Source: Lasioglossum baleicum
Lineage: Eukaryota; Arthropoda; Insecta; Hymenoptera; Halictidae
Assembly (NCBI RefSeq): GCF_051020765.1
Contig: NC_134929.1
Coordinates: 4,800,786-4,864,785, forward strand
Reading direction: 5' to 3'
Length of the DNA stretch: 64,000 nucleotides
Position 1 is the first letter of the stretch. Every line of letters starts with the position of its first letter. This document shows, piece after piece, positions 44,444-52,759 of the stretch. Made by a program: the position numbers and the translations under genes. The notes under the pieces were generated by a model. It did no database searches, was not told the DNA's origin, and was given only the letters and a program-made list of their open reading frames with translations.

Positions 44444-45244
44444 TTATCGGAGATCTTGGGGGCCGGTTCGCTGGCTAGATGGGCCCGGTCCGTGGCTCGT
44501 TTCCCTGGTGCTCCCGTGGGTTCGGTCGCGCGTCAGCACGTTCTCTCTGCCGCAGAACGAGCAGAACTTCACGGGCTCATTCTTGCAGTTGAAGCGGGAG
44601 TGCCCTGCCTGATAGCACCGCCAATAATGCGTGCTCCGGATGGACGGGTTGATGGCAGCTAGCGCGGTCCTGCGAGTTGGTTGACGGTTGACCGGGCTCG
44701 AGCATGTTCCGCTATGCATTCTGCGGAGTATCTCCTCAACCTCTCCGACATGTTGTATTAATTGCTGGATGTCTGTCAAGTCGCTCCTTCTGATCTTTAG
44801 TTAGAGCTCGTCCCGCATATGGCAATACAGATCGTCCAACTATCGTTCGGGAGAATATCCTCCGTATCTCCGCAGCAAGGTTGTCATGGCGGTTATGTAG
44901 GAGCGTATCGGCTCATTTGGACCTTGGTATCGGTCAACGATCTGTCGGTCGAGGTGGCGTTGCAGCTTGGGAAATCCCTCCAGCATCCGGAAGTCCGTTA
45001 ATCGATAGGCCTTCTGGAGCTCGTGGACGCGTTCCAGAAATCCATGCGGATCGCGTCCGACGAAATGACAGTTCCACTTTCCCATCTGGTCCATAACGCT
45101 GTGGCGTGGACGTGTTAGCATTGAAGAGTCCTGCTGCCAACTGATTATGAAAACCGGCCAGACCCTTCGTTTGGTCGGCTTCCTCCTGATACCATGGTTC
45201 GTCTTCGGGCTTATCGGCGAAGCTTTCAGGATTTCAGCGCACAT
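44444..45244 (-). pseudogene. Ty3/gypsy Gag, frameshifted
   Basis: ATG at 45244 (MCAEILKAS). The capsid-type region reads WNCHFVGRDPHGFLERVHEL, then MLEGFPKLQRHLDRQIV and PIRSYITAMTTLLRRYGGYS. After a frameshift and stop near 44815-44840 comes QQLIQHVGEVEEILRRMHSG and the nucleocapsid region YWRCYQAGHSRFNCKN, then FCSFCGR. The first knuckle's leading Cys is Tyr (YWRC), as in the Gag-like ORF at 51865. It binds genomic RNA and forms particles in active elements. Here it is inactivated and lies directly upstream of an integrase with the polymerase deleted. Confidence 0.88.
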
Positions 45245-45660
45245 AGGCTACCAGCCTTTGTCGCATCTGGACTACGATCCCTTCCCGTACCGATTCCAAA
45301 CGTGTTTAACTCGCTGATGAGCTGTCCATCTTCAGGCGGTACATCCATGAGAGCCCCATGGTGACGCGTAATGTATTCCAGCGGGAAGAAAAAGATTCGC
45401 TCGCAACAGTAAAGCCGAACAAGGATGTCGTTCGATTAAGCTTGCTACGGTATAGCCGAAAAAAGGAACAAGAAAATCGCTTGATTACGCTCGTACTAGA
45501 ATAGACTAATTACAAAATAAAAGAAGAAAAAATTCGCCCGTGGAACGCTCGCAACGGAAGTTCACACAATAGTAACGGAAAGGAAAGAAAAAAATTTTTT
45601 ACATTGATTTCGTACGCAATAATTGATCGGCATACTTTAGTGTGGCGCTGACTTTCTTTT
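45245..45660 (-). other. Leader region of the minus-strand gypsy element
   Basis: Non-coding, between the Gag start (45244) and the primer binding site (45665-45683). A/T-rich; nothing else supported. Confidence 0.5.
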
Positions 45661-45664
45661 CTCA

Positions 45665-45683
45665 GGTCCCTGTTCGGGCGCCA
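45665..45683 (-). promoter_or_regulatory. Perfect tRNA-Lys-type primer binding site
   Basis: On the minus strand TGGCGCCCGAACAGGGACC, 19 bases, exactly the class of site complementary to the 3' end of tRNA-Lys. It lies upstream of Gag in the right orientation, fixing the 5' LTR to its right (from 45684). Confidence 0.92.
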
Positions 45684-45889
45684 ATCTCGCACACCCCTAA
45701 TAATTATTAGCGTGGGCAACGAGCCTGCAGTACGCCCCTGTCTTCTTTTTTCTCTTTTTAGTTCTGTGCATGTATCTTTAGTTGTATTATATTTTGTTCT
45801 TCTCCTGTACTTTCTTCTCCGTTTCGTATTTGTACTTTCCCTTTTATGTAACACATTCTAGTCATCTACCATAGTAATTAAGTATTAAC
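45684..45889 (-). repeat. Probable 5' LTR (or part) of the minus-strand gypsy element
   Basis: Adjacent to the primer binding site. Its primer-proximal end TAGGGGTGTGCGAGA (complement of 45685-45699) is the same 15-mer as the terminal repeat of the neighbouring MITE at 45890. The region is short for a gypsy LTR, so part may be lost or replaced. No second LTR was found. Confidence 0.45.
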
Positions 45890-46192
45890 TAGGGGTGTGC
45901 GAGATTCCCGAGAATTTTCGGGATTCCCGACAATGTACGGGATATAGAATAATATTTGGGATTCCCGAAAATATCGTTATTCGCAATTACTTTCTACAGT
46001 ATTACTAACATAAACTTTCCCGACTAATAAGATATGTAATCTTTGAGAACACAATGGCTTTCAGATTCTTGCAATTATTGGAAGTATGGAAAATTTCAAA
46101 ATGTCGGGAATCAAAGATAATTTCGGGAATTCCGAGACTTTCGGGAATCCCGCGAGAAATTCCCGTCCCGACCGGAATCTCGCACACCCCTA
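45890..46192. mobile_element. hAT-like MITE, 303 bp, with GGGATTCCCGA subterminal repeats
   Basis: Inverted ends TAGGGGTGTGCGAGATTCCC and GGAATCTCGCACACCCCTA. Subterminal zones are filled with TTCGGGATTCCCGA-like palindromic copies. A clear 8-bp duplication is not visible. Compare the TAGGG ends at 23597 and 57245. Confidence 0.85.
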
Positions 46193-46487
46193 CCAATTAA
46201 TATATTTTATTTGATCTTAGATTTTAGATACATGTGAAATAGGGATTTCTGGCTCTGGCCGTTACGCTCGTTCTTTCGAACGTTGCTCTCGTGTCGCGTT
46301 TTGCATTTGTTATCGTGTAGCGTTTGTTTTCAACGTTCTCTTTTCAGGGTTGGCATTTGTTTTCTTGCTGCGTTGAGCCGCTTCGAGAAGAAGCTGTGAA
46401 TCAGTTCTTAGCAAGCATTCGCGTAGAAAGTATCGGAGAGCTTGCTTAGATATTATAATTTTACCACGTTTTTTTTGTTAAATATTA

Positions 46488-46621
46488 AATGATTGCATAA
46501 GTTCGTACTAGATTGTTAAATTTTTAAGCTTTATTTATCAATTATATAGTCACCATTTATTTTCTTTTATTTAAACATATTTCTTTTTAACAATCGAGGT
46601 TAGTTTGCTTATGCAATCATT
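46488..46621. mobile_element. Tiny MITE, 134 bp, TIR AATGATTGCATAAG
   Basis: AATGATTGCATAAG at the left and CTTATGCAATCATT at the right, AT-rich interior. It resembles deletion derivatives of mariner-type elements. It sits upstream of the hAT N-terminal exon. Confidence 0.8.
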
Positions 46622-46727
46622 CAAATACATAGTAGAGTGCAGAAGTAGTAAATATATTTAGTAGCAGTGAAAGAAGTGTTCTGTGGATATTATTATTAAT
46701 CAGTGTAGTGAGTTGTAAGTTGTGATA

Positions 46728-46921
46728 ATGAGTGTAAGTTCAGGAAGTTCGTTCAACGTGGAAAGCAACTCATTCGTGAGTGAAGAAGGAGGTGCTCAGC
46801 AATCCTCAGCGATACCGGCTGTACTTCCTGCTATTGTGAGGGGAAGATTTTACAGCGTAGTACCCGGAAAATGTGATGGACCTAACGCGACTGCACGGTG
46901 CAAGTCTATATATAGTCTATA
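46728..46921 (+). pseudogene. hAT transposase N-terminus (BED-type finger), truncated
   Basis: ATG 46728 opens MSVSSGSSFNVESNSFVSEE, then VRGRFYSVVPGKCDGPNATA and RCKS, the start of a BED-type zinc finger as in hAT transposases. The frame is cut by the palindromic MITE at 46934 and no continuation was found after 47293. The ~500 bp upstream could be its 5' region. It is unrelated in sequence to the hAT gene at 17450-19217. Confidence 0.5.
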
Positions 46922-46933
46922 TATATATATATA

Positions 46934-47293
46934 TACAGGGTGTCCCAAAATTCGTGAAAATCCCGAAAGGGGGTGATTCCTGAGACCATTTCAAGCGACG
47001 TTTTCCTTTGCAAAAATGTTATCCGCGGCTTTGTTTAGGAGTTATTAACGAAAAACACGGACCAATCACAGCGCGATCTAGACGCGAGTTGCCACAGTCG
47101 GCCCGGCGCGCAAACTGTCTATTGGCCGACTGTGGCAACTCGCGTCTAGATCGCGCTCTGATTGGTCCGTGTTTTTCGTTAATAACTCCTAAACAAAGCC
47201 GCGGATAACATTTTTGCAAAGGAAAATGTCGCTTGAAATGGTCTCAGGAACCACCCCCTTTCGGGATTTTCACGAATTTTGGGACACCCTGTA
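46934..47293. mobile_element. Almost perfectly palindromic MITE, 360 bp, TA-flanked
   Basis: TACAGGGTGTCCCAAAATTC to its complement at 47293. Both arms (~170 bp) are nearly identical reverse complements around ~20 bp (GGCGCGCAAACTGTCTATT). Identical small ORFs therefore appear on both strands. Same family as the ends of foldback Z; TA lies on both sides. It would form a long RNA hairpin if transcribed. Confidence 0.93.
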
Positions 47294-47779
47294 TATAGCA
47301 AAAAAAATTTGAAGTACCAATTGTTTGTCCAATTAAGGATGCCGGCGTGCCTGTGCGAGAATGCGGTGGCACACACATCGCTAGATCCGCATATACGTAT
47401 ATGAAATTACAAGGTTTTTTCAACACCAAATGACGGTTCAACATGAGGAGTTTAGAATCCATCAATTGTGATTCCTAAAAGTCCAATCTATGTCTATCCA
47501 CAGCCCAAAATGCATATTTTTACGTTATCGAGGAATAATTTATCTCCGTTATTGGGAAATTGATTACAGACCCGCCATTAATATAACGACAACGCGTTCC
47601 GACTTTGGTCGCAAGGTGGAGGAGGAGTCTGATCCAAGCAGAGACGGCTTTGAGGAGCTTCGTTTCAAGCGGACGGAGTCGACGCGAAATCCCTCGGGTC
47701 TGAAATCTTCAGCAGAAGATTCAAGAGGCTGTACGTAGGAATCTGGCTGCCGGCCTACTATTTATATACCTACGGCATG
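47294..47779. other. No supported gene
   Basis: Mixed-composition sequence between the palindromic MITE and the F-box-like scrap. It contains a short open stretch (47490-47738) with no recognisable protein. Confidence 0.4.
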
Positions 47780-47986
47780 CTATTTATTGAAAAGCTTACA
47801 AGTAACTAATAAAATTCTTAAATCTTTATCGCTTAGCTGGCTAAATATTTTTTCAGTACAAAGAAATGGTAATTCGTTAAGGCTTTTCAGGAGAAAAAGT
47901 AAAAACTTATTCCTAACTTGTTCCAACAACTCTTCTCTTTCTATCCCTCTTCTAAATCGACTATCTATCGTAGTATCATATACAGG
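47780..47986 (-). pseudogene. Short ORF with F-box-like sequence, truncated
   Basis: Minus-strand ORF containing LNELPFLCTEKIFSQLSDKD and LRILLVTCKLFN, which fits the F-box pattern LPxxxxxxIFSxLSxxDLxxLxxxCKxFN. The 5' side is cut by a TACAGGGTGAGG repeat end (47981), and it stops right after the motif. Possibly a fragment of a host F-box gene or a captured exon, though chance similarity is possible in ~68 codons. Confidence 0.3.
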
Positions 47987-48217
47987 GTGAGGCACCAGAA
48001 ACAGGCCACCTGAATAACTCAGCTGCTATTGGTGTTAGGAAGAAATGCATCAGATGGAACTTGCTTGGATTCGAGGGGGCATTAATCAAATGTAAGTAGC
48101 TTTTTTGTAGGTGGACGCGTAAAGGACATATGAAGGTCAACTTCATTTTTTTTAATGGAATGAGGTATTTTTTATTACATCAATCGATTCAGCTGGACAT
48201 TCGTTACAAAAAAGTAC
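47981..48217. repeat. Repeat fragment beginning TACAGGGTGAGGCACC
   Basis: One end only (TACAGGGTGAGGCACCAGAA). No inverted partner is found before the gypsy integrase begins near 48218. Probably a truncated DNA transposon. Confidence 0.5.
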
Positions 48218-48395
48218 TAACCTATGTATGTCGAAAAATTAGTGGTTCCCAAATTCAGTGGACCAGTAATAATTACGAGAAAGATATCCCCAGTAGTATA
48301 CTGCCTTGCTACGGAAGACGGCCGAGACTTGGGGAAAGTTCACATAAGTGACATAAAAGCGTACCTTCCATCACACGCCACAAGCACACAAGAGC
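48218..48395 (+). pseudogene. Ty3/gypsy integrase C-terminus (second copy of the pol-gag family)
   Basis: VEKLVVPKFSGPVIITRKIS, then CLATEDGRDLGKVHISDIKA parallels the integrase end at 22980-23100 (LVPKFTGPVTVTKKLSPG, AEDGRNLGKAHIEDLK). Everything upstream is missing. The ATG of the next ORF (48396) overlaps its end, so there is no room for an LTR. Confidence 0.85.
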
Positions 48396-49143
48396 ATGGA
48401 AAGTCTGTCAGCTGTAAGGACAGCAGAACAACGGATACACCAAAACTTCGAGGATCCGGACGGACCCGTACCGACAAGAGTGGACCAGCCGACTCGGGTA
48501 GTCAGCGGTCCAATAGTACCCACCCCATCTGGGGTAGAAGAGCATGGTCTGAAAGAGGACCAGAAACGATTAGAGGCCGCAGCAGCCGCGCACAACAGAG
48601 AGATGCATGCGGCAAATTTTGGGGTACTGAATGCAGCCCTAAGATTTCTTTATCATGTTTCGAAGAAGTCAAAACAACCGATATCCTACCGCTAATCCAC
48701 TGGGCCGCTCCGTGCAGGCGAATACCAGTGATGACGCGTACGCGGTCTTACAGGCCGACGTTCGCGATTCCTACTCCATCAAACGGGGTGGGCCGCGAGT
48801 TCAGAAATCACGCAACTCGCAAGCACGTGACCGTTATCAACGGTCAAGACATGACAAATTAAGAACAGAGGAAGGTGCCGCCGGAATTGACGACTTGGCT
48901 AAGGCGCTACACTCCAAACTATTCCCAGGTGTTGGGACAGGTCAAGCCGCTGCTGACCGTCTCGAAGCGACGTCCACGCTCAGAGCAATCACGCTCTGTA
49001 CCACCACAAGATCTATGGGATTTGGTACGGTAAACACTTTCATCGCTCTCATCGATTTACACAATGTACCACAGCGCGGTAATATATACCAGCTATATCG
49101 AGTGTCGCTCGCCATGATCGAGGCGAAGCTACAGTCATGTCAG

Positions 49144-49953
49144 GAGGATTTTGTGCACTGGGGAAACAGATATTACATCATATCAGTTTTTACACATTTA
49201 CATCATATCAGTTTTTACACAAGCTAGATACGGTTTTAGCAACTAATAAAATAAATATAATTACGATGGATGCTGAGTCGCCAAATAACACAAATAATTT
49301 CCATATGATTAGGGGCCTTCTTACAGTAATGAAGAACCACTTTGAGAATAATCATTTAGAAGTGAATATCTTTAAAACATACATTAGGAATGAACCTGAC
49401 AAGGATCAGGTTAAGTTACTAAGAGAATTGATTGCTGGAACAAAATATAAATTGTTTGTAATGAAGCCTACTACAAGCTACTATTTGAATAAGGAAGTTT
49501 TTCTCGTAGTGATTAAAGACAACATATCAAGTATAACCGGGTTTAAGAAAACTTCAGTGTTTCGGAATCAGGATCAAATTATTGATTATCTGGCCAACAA
49601 CACAATGACTTATCTAAATAACCAAGAAGGTCTAGTTATGTATATGGGTTACACGAGAGAAGTGGGTTTAGCTCTGACAACCATATTGTCTCATCTCTTG
49701 TCTGACAATACATCCATCCTACCCAATTCTAACATCCTTGATCCTTGTGACTACTTATGTTGGAAAACAGTTAATTTTCTGTTTTTTACCATCTTGACTA
49801 TAGAAAAATCTAATGTTGAAAGTATAATAGATTCTCTAATAGTTAGGAAAGGAGGCATCCAGGGATCATTAAATGACTTTACAATTAGATGTTTATTATC
49901 TATATTATTTGTGGACGCTTCAAGCATAACTCACCTATTAAAAACTCTCTCAG
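49144..49953 (+). other. AT-rich 810-bp insertion in ORF A
   Basis: ORF A sequence is continuous across CAG at 49141-49143 and 49951-49953. The insert is much more AT-rich and begins with a duplicated ~24-bp ACATCATATCAGTTTTTACA unit (49176, 49200). It lacks inverted ends, and TCAG at both edges may be a short target repeat. The right edge (ACTCTCTCAG) resembles a splice acceptor, but the left edge has no GT. Confidence 0.65.
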
Positions 49954-49976
49954 GTAACCGTCATCCCTACCCATGA
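49266..49976 (+). CDS. Unrecognised ~236-codon ORF inside the insertion
   Basis: ATG 49266 (MDAESPNNTNNFHMIRGLLT). The frame is intact to the end of the insert and runs ~8 codons into ORF A sequence in another frame before stopping at 49976; a longer frame opens at 49137. Content is rich in Asn, Thr, Leu and Ile. Recognisable phrases are KNHFENNHLEVNIFKTYIRN, NQEGLVMYMGYTREVGLALT and LDPCDYLCWKTVNFLFF. I see no catalytic motif, signal peptide or coiled coil. It could be a captured gene, a viral remnant or part of an unknown element. An open frame this long in such AT-rich DNA is unlikely by chance. Confidence 0.5.
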   Translation: MDAESPNNTNNFHMIRGLLTVMKNHFENNHLEVNIFKTYIRNEPDKDQVKLLRELIAGTKYKLFVMKPTTSYYLNKEVFLVVIKDNISSITGFKKTSVFRNQDQIIDYLANNTMTYLNNQEGLVMYMGYTREVGLALTTILSHLLSDNTSILPNSNILDPCDYLCWKTVNFLFFTILTIEKSNVESIIDSLIVRKGGIQGSLNDFTIRCLLSILFVDASSITHLLKTLSGNRHPYP

Positions 49977-50553
49977 CGTGAACGCCAGTATCGCACAGAT
50001 GGTAGAAGGAGTCTTAAAATCAGCGGTATCGTTGAGGGGGCATTTGATGGGTATGTTAACCCATGGATACCCAAGGGAGTAGATTGGGTGGCCGTTAATA
50101 GTCTTTCAATAGCCCTAACGGTCCGTTGGCACCAGCGAGTTGAGGCCGTTGCGGGGTTGGCAGGGAAGGATGTTCAGTGTGTGGGCGCGCCGAAGTACGT
50201 GCTGCAGACTATGACGTTAGTGCCAGATCCGGCAATTAGGGACGACTCCTATGCGGACTATGGTGGAAGCGGGGCTGTGAACGGTATAGATCAAAGGTTC
50301 GCACAAAAATCTAAGGCAAGGATGAGTCCCATGCTCTCTTTGGGGTGTTGGCCCAACGAGGCCAGTATTGCTATGGCAAGCGGATATGTGGTGTTGGACA
50401 CCCCGGTAGAAAGTAGCGCAGTGCAACGTACCGCACGTACGGCAAGTGGTCAGCACACAAGTGCTCAAGTTATCCCCACAGAATTAAAAACGTAAACTGC
50501 TGCCGATAAGGAGGGATTAAATTGTCAACCCGCTGCCGAGAGCGGACAGGAGG

Positions 50554-52032
50554 ATGGATCCCTGGACAGCAATGAAGGAGGCGCTGGCGAACTTAGAAGA
50601 GTCTCAAGACAGCCAGGAAGTAGCCCAATTCTTGAGAAACCATTTGGAAGAAACATTGGCGATGGACACCAGAACCGTGGCCACACAAACATGGCAACAG
50701 TACGTGGTGCTGCCGGGAAGATCTCGACACTGTCCTCCAGAGGCGGAAGTACAAATTATATCTGAAAGGAGCTCCAGCCTTCCGTATCGTTCAGCAGAGG
50801 AACTATTCCCGTCAGAGTACCCGAACGACACCCTGGATGACATCCCCGACGGAATGTTGGACGAAGAGCCGGAGATAATCGCTGCCGGTGAGGTCGACAC
50901 GGAGCCAAAGGAGCCGGAGATAATCGTTGCCGGTGAGGTCGACACGGAGCCAAAGGAGCCGGAGATAATCGTTGCCGCTGAGGTCAACACGGAGCCAAAG
51001 GAGCCGGAGACAATCGTTGCCGGTGAGGTCAACACGGAGCCAAAAGAGCCGAAGAAAATCTTTGCCGGTGAGGTCGACACGGAGCCAAAAGAGCCGAAGA
51101 AAATCGTTGCCGGTGAGGTCAACACGGAGCCAAAGGAGCCGGAGATAATTGTTGACGGTGAAGCCAACACTGAGCCAAAGAAGCCCGAGATAATCGCTGC
51201 CGAAGGAGATACCAGCAGTACAGAGGACGAACAAACGAAGAGTGAAACGGAGGAGCCGACCGTAATTGCTGCCGTAAGGGAACCTAGCCCAATCAAAGAA
51301 GAGGCTACGATTACGAAAGATAAATGGCAGACAATAAGCAAACAGATTACTATTGCTGCCATGGAAGGCCATCCTACGTTAGAAGAGAAGGAAGACATCG
51401 CTATCGAAAAAGAAGAGAACAAAAAGAACGAACTTTTAGGACCTCTAACGCCGAGACGAAGTTTAGAAAATTGGGGAACAAACGAAGAAACATATTACGA
51501 TTTCGAGCAAGCACATCGAACAGGAATCGAAAGACTGCAACGAGAAGAAGAGGAAAAGGCGCAGAAGAAGAAATAAGACCTGCAAAAACAAAGAATAAGG
51601 ACTCTAAAAACAACCAGTCCAGTGGAACCGAGGATGCCGAAACAAGCTCCTCCACCAGCTAGGGGAATATCACCCCGTAGGGGAAGGTCGGCCAGTAGGG
51701 ATAAATCACCAACGATACGACCATTTAATTGGTCCTCGCTGCCAAGGTATGGGGAACCACCCCTCCTAACGAGGGAACCACCCCTCATAACGAAAGAACC
51801 AAGGCGACCATCAGAACAGCCAAAAAGAGAATGGGAAAGCGAGCTCATCGACAGGCAAAGAGGCTATTGGCGATGTGGAAAGAGGGGTCACAGCCACAGG
51901 TACTGTAACACCCCGGCTTCAGAATACTGCTTCCAATGTGGCCGAGGGGGCTACACCATTAAGAGCTGCCCAAAATGTGGGCCACAATGGAAGGAAGGAG
52001 GCCCACATCATCCTTGGGGATACAGGGGATAA
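50554..52032 (+). pseudogene. ORF B: acidic repeat protein with Gag zinc knuckles (one in-frame stop)
   Basis: ATG 50554 (MDPWTAMKEALANLEESQDS). Residues ~105-209 are seven 15-residue repeats (consensus EPEIIVAGEVDTEPK) plus a degenerate eighth. A Glu/Lys-rich coiled-coil-like region follows, then TAA at 51574-51576. The same frame continues with an Arg/Pro-rich basic stretch (PARGISPRRGRSASRDKSPT) and the nucleocapsid motifs YWRCGKRGHSHRYC (Tyr for first Cys), YCFQCGRGGYTIKSC (Tyr for His) and CPKCGPQW, ending at 52032. It equals the Gag-like ORF at 23190-24630 in knuckle pattern and position after integrase. It could be made by readthrough or be dead. Confidence 0.8.
50866..51180 (+). repeat. 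Seven 45-bp tandem repeats encoding 15-residue acidic units
   Basis: In-frame repeats with consensus GAGCCGGAGATAATCGTTGC..., each coding EPEIIVAGEVDTEPK with variants (EPKKIFAGEVDTEPK and others). Length 45 bp keeps frame. A comparable acidic spacer lies before the knuckles in the first copy. Confidence 0.95.
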
Positions 52033-52740
52033 ATGCAAACAAAAATGCTCACTGCCGAGTTTACGTTGCTGCCGACACGATGTTATTACATTGATACCTC
52101 TTGTTTATTGTATTACTCTAGTTGATTTTTGAAAAAGGCAGGCCTTACTGTGCTGCCGATGTTGTTAGGACATCACGATCTCTTGTTTATTTCATTATTC
52201 TACTTAATCTTTGAAGAAATCATGTATTATTTTGCTGCCAATAGGATGTACTGCATTCATATCAGTTATTTCCCAAGCAGGAATAGTTAGGTTTATAATG
52301 CGAAAGGAAAACTTTGTTAATGGTTCGCTGCCAAGAAAGGGGCTGTAATATAAAATGCGTATCTACGAACCATTATACCACTTACCATGTAGAGGCAACA
52401 CACCAAAGAAGTACAAATTAAAGAATCGTTGCCGAAATCGAAGAAAAATTTATTGTAGTAACCCAGTAGTCATCCGAATAGTTCAGAATAACGGTCATTA
52501 ACGTAGAAATTTTTGCGAACCATCTAGTCGAAAGAGATACCGGTCGTCGAAGGATCCTCGCCCGTATTGATGTACAACATACAGTAAGTACTTGTAGAAA
52601 AAGAAAGGTAGCGAATACATGTTGGGGTAAGGTATTTAGTGGTTTGGTAGAGTTTGATGGAACGAGTTAAGGGAGAGCGACCGCTACCCGGCCCACGAAA
52701 GCCTGATTGGTGGCTGCCACTAGTATGGCCCGGTCTCCTC
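52033..52740 (+). other. 3' untranslated region of the pol-gag element
   Basis: Non-coding between ORF B and the polypurine tract. It carries several (T/C)GCTGCC(G/A) copies (52049, 52066, 52153, 52232, 52330, 52428), part of a motif series spread over 50.4-54.1 kb. Confidence 0.6.
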
Positions 52741-52757
52741 GGGGGGGGGGGGGGGGG
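52741..52757 (+). promoter_or_regulatory. Poly-G polypurine tract
   Basis: Sixteen G followed by A, two bases before TGTGACGTGGC of the LTR. Polypurine tracts prime plus-strand DNA synthesis in LTR retrotransposons. An all-G tract is unusual but well placed. Confidence 0.8.
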
Positions 52758-52759
52758 AG

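Larger units (their letters stand above)
48396..50495 (+). pseudogene. ORF A: capsid-like ORF after integrase, frameshifted and interrupted
   Basis: ATG 48396 (MESLSAVRTAEQRIHQNFED). After a frameshift near 48660 the protein continues with SDDAYAVLQADVRDSYSIKR, LAKALHSKLFPGVGTG, MGFGTVNTFIALIDLHNVPQ and SLAMIEAKLQSC. An 810-bp AT-rich insertion (49144-49953) interrupts it, then VTVIPTHDVNASIAQMVEGV, MGMLTHGYPR, WVAVNSLSIALTVRWHQRVE and VGAPKYVLQTMTLVPDP lead to a stop at 50495. One in-frame stop lies near 50080. Mostly helical, with no signal peptide or membrane segment. Its place before ORF B suggests a capsid or nucleoprotein, but I do not recognise the family. Confidence 0.6.

Noticed and set aside
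49144..49953. The insertion in ORF A as an intron
   Set aside because: The right edge resembles an acceptor, but the left edge starts GAGGAT with no GT donor, and the interior holds a long open frame.
50604..51422. Long minus-strand ORF (272 codons) rich in SGSFGSVLTSPAT repeats
   Set aside because: It is the antisense shadow of the 45-bp repeats in ORF B. The plus frame has the zinc knuckles and the element context.
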